This document shows positions 16,320 through 24,738 of a DNA stretch of 64,000 nt, in pieces. Under the pieces are notes generated by a model. The model had not been told where the DNA came from. It worked only from the letters and a program-made list of their open reading frames with translations, and did not search any database. A program made the position numbers and the translations under genes. This stretch comes from Kribbella sindirgiensis (GTDB taxonomy: Bacteria; Actinomycetota; Actinomycetes; Propionibacteriales; Kribbellaceae), in the NCBI RefSeq assembly GCF_004331435.1, contig NZ_SJKA01000001.1:434001-498000 (forward strand), given 5' to 3'. How positions within the stretch are numbered: the first letter of the stretch is position 1; each line of letters opens with the position of its first letter.

Positions 16320-16994
16320 ATTAATGACGGCAAGCGCTCCGGGCGGCCCCGCGCCGGGGAGGAGCGGCTGAGCCGGGAGGTGATCCTGACCGCCGCGCTC
16401 GGGATCGTCGACGACGAGGGCATCGACGCGCTGACCATGCGACGGCTGGCGGCCACGTTGCAGGTCAACCCGATGTCGCTGTACCACCACCTGCCGAACA
16501 AGGCCGCCGTGCTCGCCGGTCTCGCGGAGCTCGTGTTCGCCGGCCTGGAACTCCCGGACCCCGGTGACGCCGTTCCGTGGGACGAGCAACTCAAGCAGGC
16601 TGCCCGCGCCTACCGGGACGGTCTCCGGCAGCACCCGAACCTCGCGCTCCAGGTGCTGTCGGACGCTTCAGCGGTGTCGGACGTCGTCGTGGTCACGATG
16701 GAGCCGTTCTACCGCGCCCTCGACCGGGCCGGCCTCGCACCGCGGGAGATCTTCGAGGCCGCGAATACCCTGATCGACTTCATCCACGGTTTCAGCCTCG
16801 GCGAGGCGTCGGTCCGTGCGGAGACGTTCGAGCTCGCCCCCGACCTGCTCACCCGGGTCCGCGCGCTGCCCGCGCACAAGGCTCCGACCCTGACCCGGAT
16901 CGTCAACGAGCTCGGCGCGGACGGCCTCGCCTACGACTTCGACAGCGGCTTCGAGTCCGGGCTGTCCACCTGGGTCGCCGGCATCCGCCGGTAA
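16317..16994 (+). CDS. TetR family regulator (TetR_C type)
   Basis: 225 residues. The DNA-binding helices (VILTAALGIVDDEGIDALTMRRLAATLQVNPMSLYHHLPNK) match the TetR/ActII group that uses a TetR_C ligand domain. The start ATG lies inside the perfect operator, so binding would block both transcription and initiation of its own gene. It is divergent from the SDR gene. The 3' end overlaps the convergent EamA transporter gene by 64 bases. Confidence 0.92.
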   Translation: MINDGKRSGRPRAGEERLSREVILTAALGIVDDEGIDALTMRRLAATLQVNPMSLYHHLPNKAAVLAGLAELVFAGLELPDPGDAVPWDEQLKQAARAYRDGLRQHPNLALQVLSDASAVSDVVVVTMEPFYRALDRAGLAPREIFEAANTLIDFIHGFSLGEASVRAETFELAPDLLTRVRALPAHKAPTLTRIVNELGADGLAYDFDSGFESGLSTWVAGIRR

Positions 16995-17845
16995 CGCGAG
17001 AGCGCGACGCCGCCCAGGCACAGCACGCCTCCGGCGTACGCCGGCAGCACCGGGCTTTCGCCGAGCAGCAGCCAACCGAGGAAGATCGTCAGCGGCGGCA
17101 CGAGGTACGTCGTGGCGCCCATCCGGCCGGCTGTGGTCCGGGCCAACGCGTAGGCCCAGGTGGTGAAGGCGATCGCGGTCGGAAACGCACCGAGGAACAC
17201 CACCCACCACACCGTGGACGGGCGCGCATCAGCCACCTCGCGCAGCAGCGCCGGCCCGAACGGCAAGCAGGCGACGGCTCCGATCACGCAGGACAACCAG
17301 GTGACCTCGAGCGCGGGCAGGCGGCCGAGCAACGGCTTCTGGGCGACGACACCGATCGCGTAGGCAGCCGCAGCTAACACGCAGAGCAGCACGCCCCAGG
17401 TATCGGCACCGCCGTGCGATGAGGACAGCCCGATCACGATCACTCCGCCGAACGCGACCAAACTGCCGATCACCAACTGCCGCGGGAAGCCTTCACCCAG
17501 CAACATCCCGGCCAGCAGGGCGATCAGCAGCGGCCCGGTGTTCACCAGCATCGACGTGGTCCCCGCGTCGAGGTGCTGTTCGGCCGCGTTCAGCGCGATG
17601 TTGTAGACCCCGAACCAGAGCAACCCGCACACCAGCAGGAGCTTCCAGTCTCCAGGAGCCGGCCGGCGCCGCGGCCGGGTGAACACGAAAATCCCCAGCA
17701 GCACACTGCCGACCAGGAGCCGCCCGAGCGTCAGCGCACCGGGCGACATCTCCTGGCCGACGTGGCGGATCGCGACGAACGCCGACGCCCACAACACCAC
17801 CGTCACCGCGGCCGCGCCGCCGGCGAGCACACCCTGCTTCCTCAT
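16931..17845 (-). CDS. EamA/DMT family exporter
   Basis: 304 residues with ten hydrophobic segments in two EamA halves (first begins VVLWASAFVAIRHV; second begins WGVLLCVLAAAAYAIGVVAQK). The C-terminal motif TYLVPPLTIFLGWLLLGE is characteristic of RhaT/YdcZ/PecM-like metabolite exporters. Substrate unknown. It lies 35 bases downstream of the MFS gene on the same strand and is probably co-transcribed. Confidence 0.9.
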   Translation of the reverse strand: MRKQGVLAGGAAAVTVVLWASAFVAIRHVGQEMSPGALTLGRLLVGSVLLGIFVFTRPRRRPAPGDWKLLLVCGLLWFGVYNIALNAAEQHLDAGTTSMLVNTGPLLIALLAGMLLGEGFPRQLVIGSLVAFGGVIVIGLSSSHGGADTWGVLLCVLAAAAYAIGVVAQKPLLGRLPALEVTWLSCVIGAVACLPFGPALLREVADARPSTVWWVVFLGAFPTAIAFTTWAYALARTTAGRMGATTYLVPPLTIFLGWLLLGESPVLPAYAGGVLCLGGVALSRYRRMPATQVDSPDSKPLSKS

Positions 17846-17880
17846 ACCGATGAAACGTCCTTCCCGCTCATGATGTGAGG

Positions 17881-19083
17881 CTAGGTATCGGACGCTTCGG
17901 TGCTCACCGAACTACGCGGTGACGGCAGCGCGAACGGTACGACGAACGCGGTCAGCAGCACCGGGATGGTCAACGCCGCCACGAGGATCGACATCGTGAA
18001 CCACACCGATCCGAGCGCGAACCCGCCGTACACCGCGATCGCGGAGACCTCGGCGAACAGCCCGGACACCGACGTCACGGTCGCCCGCGCCGGGCCGGTG
18101 ATCGCGTCCTGCAGGCGCGACTCGGACACCACGATCACCAGCTGCATGAGCCCGTACCCGAACGCGATCGGCAGGAACCCCCACGCCGACCCGCTCAGCG
18201 AACCGGTCGCAATCAGCACCGCGGTCGCCGCGAGCGCCGTCGCGAAGATTGCCACAGGCAACTTGTACGCCGGTCCCGCCAGCGCACTGCCGATCGCCTG
18301 CGCGGCCACGGTTCCCGCGATCAGCAACGGGATCACACTCGTCGCGGCACCGGTCTCCCGGGCGAGCAGCGGGAAGTACTCGTCGAACGCCAGAAACCCA
18401 CCGAGCAACGCGACCAGAAGAACCGCCCGCCGCACCAGCCGTCTGGTCAGCACTTCGGCCACGCCGGACCTCAACATGTGAAGGTACGCGGCGAAGGCCG
18501 CGCGGGCGCCTGGTTCGTCCGACTCCCGCGCCACCTCCACCGCGCGCGCCTCGGGCAACGACCACGCCACGACCGCTTGCAGCAGGCAGCTGAGCACGCT
18601 GACGACTCCGGCCAGCGTGTAACCACCGAGCGCGAACAGCGGAGTGGCGAGCGCCGTCGCCGCGAGGTTCATGACGAACGAGGCGGAACGGGCGCGACCG
18701 AGCACGGTCGGGAAGCGATCGGCACGGTCCCGGGCCGCGAGTTCGTCGTACACGAACGCCTCGTAGGTCCCGGAGATGAGCGCCGACGACATACCCCACA
18801 GGACGAAGCCCAGCGCGAATCCGGCGTACGACGGGAGCGTGATCCAGGCGGCGTACCCGAGGGCGCTGAGCAGCGCGCCGAGGATCAGCAGCTTGCGCCG
18901 CGAGTACGAGTCGGCCCACGCGCCGGACGGCACCTCGAGAACGAACCCGGTCGCCGACCAGATGACGAACAGCGTCGAGATCTGGGCAGCCGACAACCCG
19001 TGGTCGGCGAACAGCAACTGGTACAGCGGGTAGAGCGGGATGAAGTCCTGCAACGCCTCGAAGGCGATGATCCGGACTGTCAA
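17881..19083 (-). CDS. MFS transporter
   Basis: 400 residues with 12 predicted membrane spans. The loop 2-3 motif is WADSYSRRKLLILG (GxxxDRxGRR-like), and FVLEVPSGAWAD is typical of MFS drug-efflux-like members with Glu in helix 1-2. Only TTG at 19083 opens the frame before an upstream stop, and no good ribosome-binding site is seen, so the start is uncertain. First gene of a probable two-transporter operon. Confidence 0.85.
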   Translation of the reverse strand: MTVRIIAFEALQDFIPLYPLYQLLFADHGLSAAQISTLFVIWSATGFVLEVPSGAWADSYSRRKLLILGALLSALGYAAWITLPSYAGFALGFVLWGMSSALISGTYEAFVYDELAARDRADRFPTVLGRARSASFVMNLAATALATPLFALGGYTLAGVVSVLSCLLQAVVAWSLPEARAVEVARESDEPGARAAFAAYLHMLRSGVAEVLTRRLVRRAVLLVALLGGFLAFDEYFPLLARETGAATSVIPLLIAGTVAAQAIGSALAGPAYKLPVAIFATALAATAVLIATGSLSGSAWGFLPIAFGYGLMQLVIVVSESRLQDAITGPARATVTSVSGLFAEVSAIAVYGGFALGSVWFTMSILVAALTIPVLLTAFVVPFALPSPRSSVSTEASDT

Positions 19084-19145
19084 ACCTCGGTCAGTGCGTC
19101 AACACGGAGGACTCATACCTCCGAAGGTACGGCAAAAATGGTGCG

Positions 19146-19165
19146 CGGATAAGGGGAATTATCCG
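19146..19165. promoter_or_regulatory. inverted repeat upstream of the 298-residue protein gene
   Basis: CGGATAA and TTATCCG are separated by six bases, 13 bases before the ATG at 19179. A smaller GGAGG/CCTCC repeat lies further upstream. It could be an operator for an unknown regulator or a leader hairpin. Confidence 0.45.
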
Positions 19166-19178
19166 TCAGAGTAGAGCG

Positions 19179-20075
19179 ATGGGAGACGTCAGCGAACGAT
19201 TCTGGGCCAAGCTGCCGGACGGCAGCCGGGACGCCCTCGTGGACCGCTTGAGCCAGTCCGAGTTGCAGTCCGTCCTCCTGGACGTGACGCGTGAGCGCGC
19301 GGCCAAGGTGACGCCGGCGCGGCTTCTGCAGCGCTGGCAGCAGGACCGGTTCGTGCAGCCGTCGACCATCGATCCGCGGGAGCTGGTGCAGACGCAGCAG
19401 CGCTTGTGGGAGCTGCTTCCGGAGAAGTTCGACGGCGTGCAGTTGTCTCCGGTGACGCCGTTGGGTACCTGTTCGGCGATCGCGACGATCAACCAGCACC
19501 AGGTGGTCAGCACGATCCGCGGCACCGAGGTTGCCAGCGATCCGACCAACGAGCTGGCGATCGAGGCCGCCGTACGGCGTCGCGCCGGGCAGGACCGGGT
19601 GCACCTGGCGGCGTGTCAGCGGGTGGTGCGCGCGCAACCGTTCGACGGTCCCGGGATGTCGGCGCACTTCGAGCTGTTCGTGCTGGTGTCGAGCGCGCGG
19701 GACACCGGGTCGTGCCGGACCGAGGCCGAACTGCTGATCGACCACCTGAGCTTCTGGCATGCCGTGCTCGGCGACAAGGCCGAGCTCACGTTCACGGCCT
19801 TCACCGAGTCGGCGCTGCGCGACCGTATCGAGGACACGGTCCGCCCGGCGCTGGATGTCGCGTTCACGGAGGACGCTGGGCGTACCGCGAGTGCGAACTA
19901 CTACGCCGGGACAGCGCTGGGCATCGGCCTCGGCGGCGCGGGTCTGGGCAGCGGCAGTGCGGGTCTGGGCGACGGCGGCTTCACGACGTGGACGGCCGAC
20001 CTGCTCGGCGACGCGAAGGAACGCTGCCTGACATCCTGCATCTCGACCGAACGCCTGACGGCTATCGGAGCTTGA
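19179..20075 (+). CDS. unrecognised 298-residue protein, possibly class II aminoacyl-tRNA-synthetase-like
   Basis: Soluble protein, no signal peptide or membrane span. I do not recognise a named family. Residues ~90-125 (TPLGTCSAIATINQHQVVS..., ending SDPTNELAIEA) and a late glycine-rich GIGLGGAGLG resemble parts of class II aminoacyl-tRNA-synthetase-like folds, where a glycine-rich motif 3 binds ATP. This is only a visual resemblance, and the arginine of motif 3 is not obvious. The gene is isolated, with an inverted repeat upstream and a short overlap with the convergent acetyltransferase at its end. Confidence 0.6.
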   Translation: MGDVSERFWAKLPDGSRDALVDRLSQSELQSVLLDVTRERAAKVTPARLLQRWQQDRFVQPSTIDPRELVQTQQRLWELLPEKFDGVQLSPVTPLGTCSAIATINQHQVVSTIRGTEVASDPTNELAIEAAVRRRAGQDRVHLAACQRVVRAQPFDGPGMSAHFELFVLVSSARDTGSCRTEAELLIDHLSFWHAVLGDKAELTFTAFTESALRDRIEDTVRPALDVAFTEDAGRTASANYYAGTALGIGLGGAGLGSGSAGLGDGGFTTWTADLLGDAKERCLTSCISTERLTAIGA

Positions 20076-20454
20076 GCAGACCGGCATCCGTCGGGCGGAA
20101 GCCGCAGGCGTCCTCGTAGAAGGCTTTGAGGTGCGGCTCGTAGTCGACATGCAGCCATTCGCACCCGGCCTTACGGGCTTCCTCGGCCGCGGTCAGCACG
20201 AGTTGCTTGCCGATCCCCTGCCGACCGTGATCCGGATGGACGGCGGTGTCCAGCACGAACGCATGCGCACCGCCGTCCCAGCACACCTGCACGAACCCGA
20301 CCAGCTGATCGTTGCTGAAGGCCCCCACCCAGGTCAGCGCCCACCGCTCCAGCCGCTCGGCCCACGGCTGCACGTCAAGCTCACCCTCGAACGCGGCAGC
20401 GTGTAACGCCGACAGCTCCGGATCATCGACCGGAAAACGTACGACGTACCTCAC
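20062..20454 (-). CDS. GNAT family N-acetyltransferase
   Basis: 130 residues. Motif A is HPDHGRQGIGKQLVL (QxxGxG), followed by AEEARKAGCEWLHVDYEPHLKAFYEDACGF, the usual alpha4-beta6 region. The acceptor is unknown. The GTG at 20454 overlaps the stop of the upstream phosphotransferase by four bases, so the two are coupled; this decides the start over a longer frame. Confidence 0.88.
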   Translation of the reverse strand: MRYVVRFPVDDPELSALHAAAFEGELDVQPWAERLERWALTWVGAFSNDQLVGFVQVCWDGGAHAFVLDTAVHPDHGRQGIGKQLVLTAAEEARKAGCEWLHVDYEPHLKAFYEDACGFRPTDAGLLKLR

Positions 20455-21203
20455 AACCTCACCGCCGCGGCTTCGAGTCGGGCGTTCCACTCTGCGCCCT
20501 CACCGTCGGGCAGATCGGACATGCTCAGGTACCCCTGCACCATCACCGACGGCAGCACCACGTCGAGCCCGTCGATCTCGCCGTACGCCGTCAACGCTTC
20601 CGGCCACCGGGACGGTTCGACGGACGACACCAGGAACCACGCGAGATCCAGTACGCCGGGTGCCGCCGACACGTCTTCCCAGTCGAGCAACGCCACCTGC
20701 CCGTCGGGTCCCGTCCGCATGTTCTGCGCCGAGGCGTCGCCGTGGACCAGTGTCAGCTCTCCTGCCCGCGCGACGTCTGCCTCAGCCTGCAGCACGCTCC
20801 CGACCAGGCGCTCGCCGTACGCACGAACCGGCGCGGACAGATCGGACCGCCGCGCCAACGCCGGCCAGGTACGGTCGTAGAGCTCTGCCACCAACTCGTC
20901 GCCGGCGCCGACCCGTCGCAGCCACGCCCACTCGTGGTCCGCTCGTCCACGCCAACGGTCGTGGAGTACGCGGAGCGCCCGCGCGCCGGCGGCCGGCTCC
21001 GCGCCCGGCGTCCACGCGGACAGGTCCTCCAGAACCAGCAGTGTTCCATCCGCATCGGACTCCGCCTGGTAGCACTCCGGCACGCGCACGCCGACGACCG
21101 GCGCGATCTCGCGGTAGAAGCGGACCTCGGACTCGAACATCTTCAGGACGGCCGGGATCGAGCCCGGTGCGGCGGGCGCGCGGCGCTTCACATGGTTCGG
21201 CAC
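20451..21203 (-). CDS. APH/choline-kinase-like phosphotransferase
   Basis: 250 residues. Kinase motifs LTLVHGDASAQNMR (Brenner HGDxxxxN) near residue 165 and ALLDWEDVSAAPG (DxD-like) near residue 185 mark the aminoglycoside-phosphotransferase superfamily. Whether the substrate is an antibiotic or a metabolite cannot be told. The GTG start is six bases after a TAGCCT hexamer, consistent with a leaderless mRNA. Coupled downstream to an acetyltransferase, an arrangement common for small modifying enzymes. Confidence 0.85.
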   Translation of the reverse strand: MPNHVKRRAPAAPGSIPAVLKMFESEVRFYREIAPVVGVRVPECYQAESDADGTLLVLEDLSAWTPGAEPAAGARALRVLHDRWRGRADHEWAWLRRVGAGDELVAELYDRTWPALARRSDLSAPVRAYGERLVGSVLQAEADVARAGELTLVHGDASAQNMRTGPDGQVALLDWEDVSAAPGVLDLAWFLVSSVEPSRWPEALTAYGEIDGLDVVLPSVMVQGYLSMSDLPDGEGAEWNARLEAAAVRL

Positions 21204-21245
21204 CAGGTCAGGCTAGAGACATCGGCCGCCTGGCGGGACTGATTT

Positions 21246-21602
21246 CTAGGCGACGAGGGTGTAGGCCGTGGGCAGGCTCGAGTACGCGCGCGGGCCGGAC
21301 GGGATGCGGCGGGATGCGGCGTCCTCGACGCGGATCGCGGCGGTCTGGAGCCGGACCGGCAGCGTCGACCGGACCGCGGTGGTCAGGTCGAACTGGACCT
21401 CGGCGAGCAGGTCGGACAGCTCCAGGTCGAGCGCCCGGCAGATCGCGGCGAGGATCTCCGAGGACGGCTCCTTGCGACCGCGCTCGATCTCGGACAGGTA
21501 CGGCACCGACACCTGGGCCAACTCGGCGAGCTCACGCAGGGTGATTCCCCGCTCGCGCCGCAGCCGGCGGAAAACGCTTCCGATCACCTGGCGTAGCAAC
21601 AC
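21246..21602 (-). CDS. PopR/ClgR-like XRE regulator with degron-like C-terminus
   Basis: 118 residues. The HTH (GSVFRRLRRERGITLRELA, SVPYLSEIERGRKEPSSEIL, ICRALDLELSDLLAEV) matches the XRE subgroup of ClgR and PopR, activators of Clp protease genes in Streptomyces. The GTG at 21602 has AGGAGG seven bases upstream. Two TCTGCC-N3-AGCAGA repeats upstream resemble the published PopR operator (TCTGCC-N3-GGCAGA), suggesting autoregulation. The protein ends TAYTLVA, similar to ssrA-type ClpXP degrons, so conditional proteolysis is plausible. No clp gene is nearby. Confidence 0.8.
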   Translation of the reverse strand: MLLRQVIGSVFRRLRRERGITLRELAELAQVSVPYLSEIERGRKEPSSEILAAICRALDLELSDLLAEVQFDLTTAVRSTLPVRLQTAAIRVEDAASRRIPSGPRAYSSLPTAYTLVA

Positions 21603-21671
21603 GTCTGGCCCTCCTCGCCTCCGGATCTCCTGTACCGAGTGTGCCACCCCACGAAGGTCCACCGCTCCGAA

Positions 21672-21715
21672 TCTGCCCTGAGCAGACTCCCCGCCGCGTT
21701 CTGCCCGCAGCAGAA
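21672..21715. promoter_or_regulatory. two PopR-like operators
   Basis: TCTGC-N5-GCAGA at 21672-21686 and TTCTGC-N5-GCAGAA at 21699-21715, 28 bases apart centre to centre. Both fit TCTGCC-N3-AGCAGA. They lie 70-115 bases upstream of the XRE gene start, in its likely promoter. Confidence 0.65.
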
Positions 21716-21720
21716 TCCGT

Positions 21721-21777
21721 CTTTGAGCACGCACCAACCACTTTCGCGGTCGCGATGTGGTTGGTGCGTGCTCAAAG
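21721..21777. terminator. long perfect hairpin after the cystathionine gamma-synthase gene
   Basis: A perfect 21-bp stem (21721-21741 with 21757-21777) with a 15-base loop starts seven bases after the PLP-enzyme stop codon. Flanking AAAG/CTTT bases give short T-runs on either strand. It would end that transcript and insulate the PopR-like promoter. Confidence 0.75.
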
Positions 21778-21783
21778 AGCGTT

Positions 21784-22938
21784 TCAGGCGAGGGTTAGGG
21801 CTTGGGCCAGGTCGGCGGTTAGGTCTTCGGGGTCTTCCAGGCCGAGGCTGAGGCGGAGCAGGGCATCCGTCGGCTTGGCCTCCGACGCGACCAGGCGATG
21901 GGTCAGGGCGGCCGGGTGCTGGATGAGGGTGTCGACACCTCCCAGCGAGACGGCGTGCGTGATCAGCTTCAGGCCGCTCGCCACCCGGGATGCGGCCTCG
22001 TACCCGCCGCTGAGCGTGAACGCGAGCACCGCGCCCGGTCCCGCCTGCTGCCGTCCGATCAGACCGGCCGGATCGGTCAGGCCTGGGTAGTGGACCCGCT
22101 CGACGGTCGGCTGCGCGGACAGCCAGTCCGCGACCTTGATGGCGGTTGCCTGCTGCGCCCGTACTCGAACCGGCAGCGTCTGCAGTCCCCGGTGCAGTTC
22201 GTACGCCGCCAACGGGTGCAGCAGGCCACCTGTTACTGCGCGGATCTGCCGAAGCCGGCCGACCCACTCCACGCCGGCCGCGACGACGCCACCCATAACG
22301 TCGCCATGACCGCCGAGGTACTTGGTCGCCGAGTGCAACACCAGGCTCGCCCCGTGCCGAGCCGGTTGCTGCAGGACCGGCGTCGCGAAGGTGTTGTCGA
22401 CCAGGACCGGTACGTCGCCGGCCGCGGTCGCGACGTACGCGATGTCGACGAGGTCGACGGTCGGGTTCGCCGGGGTCTCGACGATCACCAGGCCGGTGTC
22501 CGGGCGGATCGCTCCGGCGACCTCGCTCGGCTCGACGTAGCTGACGGTTGTCCCCAGGAGGCCTGTGGACAACAGGTGGTCGGTGCCGCCGTACAGGGGC
22601 CGTACGGCGACCACGTGTGGACGGCCCGCGGCGACGGTGGCGAGCAGACACGCGGTGAGCGCGGCCATGCCGGAACCGAAGGCGACCGCGCCGTCGGTGT
22701 GCTCCAGTTCCGCGAGCGCGTCCTCGAAGCGCGCGACGTTCGGGTTCCACAGGCGCTGGTAGACGAGGCTCCCGCCATCAGGACCGCGGCCCTGCGCGAG
22801 TTCGTCGTACGACGCTCCGCCGGTGTGGACGTCGGGGAGCGGATAGGTGGTGGACAGGTCGATCGGGGGGACGTGGACGCCGAGAGCGGCCAGGTCGTCG
22901 CGGCCGGCGTGGACGGACCGGGTGTCGAGCTGGGTCAT
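21784..22938 (-). CDS. cystathionine gamma-synthase/lyase-like PLP enzyme
   Basis: 384 residues, Cys/Met-metabolism PLP family (fold type I). SVHAGRDD at the N-terminus, GSGMAALTA, the phosphate/PLP region, and the Schiff-base lysine in [13 protein letters not shown] are all present, with [13 protein letters not shown] near the C-terminus. It likely performs gamma-replacement or elimination on homoserine- or cysteine-derived substrates. The ATG at 22938 is chosen because it begins the family N-terminus. Divergent from an Lrp/AsnC regulator, a common arrangement for methionine-gamma-lyase-like enzymes. Confidence 0.9.
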   Translation of the reverse strand: MTQLDTRSVHAGRDDLAALGVHVPPIDLSTTYPLPDVHTGGASYDELAQGRGPDGGSLVYQRLWNPNVARFEDALAELEHTDGAVAFGSGMAALTACLLATVAAGRPHVVAVRPLYGGTDHLLSTGLLGTTVSYVEPSEVAGAIRPDTGLVIVETPANPTVDLVDIAYVATAAGDVPVLVDNTFATPVLQQPARHGASLVLHSATKYLGGHGDVMGGVVAAGVEWVGRLRQIRAVTGGLLHPLAAYELHRGLQTLPVRVRAQQATAIKVADWLSAQPTVERVHYPGLTDPAGLIGRQQAGPGAVLAFTLSGGYEAASRVASGLKLITHAVSLGGVDTLIQHPAALTHRLVASEAKPTDALLRLSLGLEDPEDLTADLAQALTLA

Positions 22939-23025
22939 CGCTGCCTCCTCACCAAGTGGACTGGAGGTGAGGATGGAATCTTCTGCGATTGTCACGCAAT
23001 AGTTCCGAAGAAAATTCGTCCACAG

Positions 23026-23059
23026 GCTCATCCACACACTGTGGATTCTGTGGATGAGC
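23026..23059. promoter_or_regulatory. inverted repeat between the PLP enzyme and Lrp genes
   Basis: GCTCATCCACA (23026-23036) and TGTGGATGAGC (23049-23059) form a perfect 11-bp inverted repeat around a 12-base centre that itself contains TGTGGATT. It precedes the TACAGT -10 hexamer (23062-23067) of the Lrp gene and is a likely Lrp operator. Confidence 0.6.
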
Positions 23060-23073
23060 TCTACAGTGGTGGC

Positions 23074-23571
23074 ATGCCGAAGGATCGTCGGAGCCCCGGA
23101 CCGGCTCCGAGGCCGGTGCCCGAAGGGCTCGACGAGGTCGATCGGAAACTGGTCCGGTTGCTGACCGCCGACGGGCGGATGGCGAACAACGCGCTCGCCG
23201 AGGCGACCGGGATCGCGCCGTCGACGTGTCTCACGCGCGTGCGGTCACTGCGCGAACGTGGGGTGATCCGCGGCTTCCACGCGGACGTGGACCTGGCCGC
23301 GCTGGGTCAGCCGCTGCAGGCGCTGATCGCGATCCGCATCGGCGCGCACTCCCGCGACGAGATCGACCGCTTCCGCACGAAGGTCCCCCGGCTCCCCGGA
23401 GTGCTGTCGCTGTTCCATGTCAGCGGCGCGAACGACTACCTACTGCACGTCTCCGCGGCGACCCCGGACGCGCTCCGGGAGTTCGTGCTCGACCACCTGA
23501 CCGCCGATCCAGCGGTCAGCCACGCGGAAACGAGCCTCATCTTCGAACACGTCCGGGCGACCCACCTCTGA
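23074..23571 (+). CDS. Lrp/AsnC family regulator
   Basis: 165 residues. N-terminal HTH (DEVDRKLVRLLTADGRMANNALAEATGIAPSTCLTRVRSL) and C-terminal RAM/ligand domain ending with HAETSLIFEHVR. Lrp proteins sense amino acids. The ATG is six bases after TACAGT with no ribosome-binding site, implying a leaderless transcript. Divergent from the cystathionine gamma-synthase-like gene, which it probably controls through the repeat at 23026-23059. Confidence 0.92.
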   Translation: MPKDRRSPGPAPRPVPEGLDEVDRKLVRLLTADGRMANNALAEATGIAPSTCLTRVRSLRERGVIRGFHADVDLAALGQPLQALIAIRIGAHSRDEIDRFRTKVPRLPGVLSLFHVSGANDYLLHVSAATPDALREFVLDHLTADPAVSHAETSLIFEHVRATHL

Positions 23572-23645
23572 TGGGTGGACGTCTGAGATGCAGGGTTTGC
23601 GTTCGAGATCCGGGCCGCAAACCCTGCATCTCAGACGTCTACCCA
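23572..23645. terminator. very long bidirectional hairpin terminator
   Basis: Two 30-base arms (23572-23601 and 23616-23645) are inverted copies with a single mismatch, around a 14-base loop. It begins directly after the Lrp stop codon and lies 43 bases before the end of the convergent luciferase-like gene, so it may serve both. Confidence 0.75.
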
Positions 23646-23688
23646 CGAAATGCCCGGGGGCGGGTGGCGGGTGCGCTCGGGGTGTGTG

Positions 23689-24714
23689 TCAGCGGGGCTT
23701 GAGGCCCCAGGTCTGGGCGAGGAGCTCGAACGAGCGGCGGCGTTCTGCCGGGTCGTGGATGTTGGTGGTGATGATGAGCTCGTCGGCGCCGGCCGCGGCG
23801 GCGCGGCGCTGGAGGTCGGCGGCCACCTGGTCGGCGGTGCCGACGGACACCAGGCCGGCCCACTCCTCGACGGCGGCCTCTTCCGCCTCCGACCACGGGT
23901 AGGCAGCGGCTTCCTCGGGCGACGGGAGCGGGCCCGGGCGGCCGGTGCGGAGGCGGAGCATGGAGAGGGCGTTCGCACGGGCGAGTTGCTGCGCACGTTC
24001 CTCGGTCTCGCCGACGATCGCGGCCAGCGCGAGGATCGCGTGCGGTCCGCCGTCGTGCTCGAAGCGCTGGTAGTCCCGCTTGTACGCCGAGATGACGCCG
24101 GCCGGATCGAGTGTCCCGAAGTGGCCGGCATACGCGAACCCGGTACCGAGCGCGGCGGCCGCTTGACCGCCGTACGTGCTGGACCCGAGGATCCACACCG
24201 GCGGCAGCGGTACGTCGTCCGGTTGTGCGCTGATCGGCTCGAACGGATGCCCCGCCGGGAACCCTTCGGCGTACGCGCGGAGTTCGGCGTACTGCTCGGT
24301 GAAGTCGTCGGCGCCGAGTGCTTCGCGGCTGCGGCGCAACGCGAGCGCCGTGCGCTGGTCCGTGCCGGGTGCGCGCCCGAGGCCGAGGTCGATGCGGTCC
24401 GGGTACAGCCCGCCGAGGACGCGGAACGTCTCGGCGACCTTGAGCGGGGAGTGGTTCGGCAGCATGATCCCGCCGGATCCGACCCGGATCGTCGACGTCG
24501 CGGCCGCCACCGCCGCGATCATCACCTCAGGGGTGGAGCTCGCCACGCTGGGGATGTTGTGGTGCTCCGCCAGCCAGAACCGGTGATACCCGGCGGCCTC
24601 CGCGATGCGGGCCAGTTCGAGCGTCTCGTGCAGGGCCTGCGACGGCCGGGTGCCCGCCGGCACCGGCGAGAGGTCGAGCACAGACAGGGGCATCGGTTCG
24701 GCGGTCACGTTCAA
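23689..24714 (-). CDS. LLM-class flavin-dependent oxidoreductase
   Basis: 341 residues, bacterial-luciferase-like TIM barrel of the single-domain MsnO8/YhbW-like type: PLSVLDLSPVPAGTRPSQAL near the start, YHRFWLAEHHN, IRVGSGGIMLPNHSPLKVAE, and RIDLGLGRAPGTD. It would oxidise a substrate with reduced FMN. It lies 24 bases downstream of an FMN reductase gene on the same strand, which could supply FMNH2; both follow a SoxR-type promoter. Substrate unknown. Confidence 0.92.
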   Translation of the reverse strand: MNVTAEPMPLSVLDLSPVPAGTRPSQALHETLELARIAEAAGYHRFWLAEHHNIPSVASSTPEVMIAAVAAATSTIRVGSGGIMLPNHSPLKVAETFRVLGGLYPDRIDLGLGRAPGTDQRTALALRRSREALGADDFTEQYAELRAYAEGFPAGHPFEPISAQPDDVPLPPVWILGSSTYGGQAAAALGTGFAYAGHFGTLDPAGVISAYKRDYQRFEHDGGPHAILALAAIVGETEERAQQLARANALSMLRLRTGRPGPLPSPEEAAAYPWSEAEEAAVEEWAGLVSVGTADQVAADLQRRAAAAGADELIITTNIHDPAERRRSFELLAQTWGLKPR

Positions 24715-24738
24715 CTGCCAACCACCGCCGGCGAGAAC

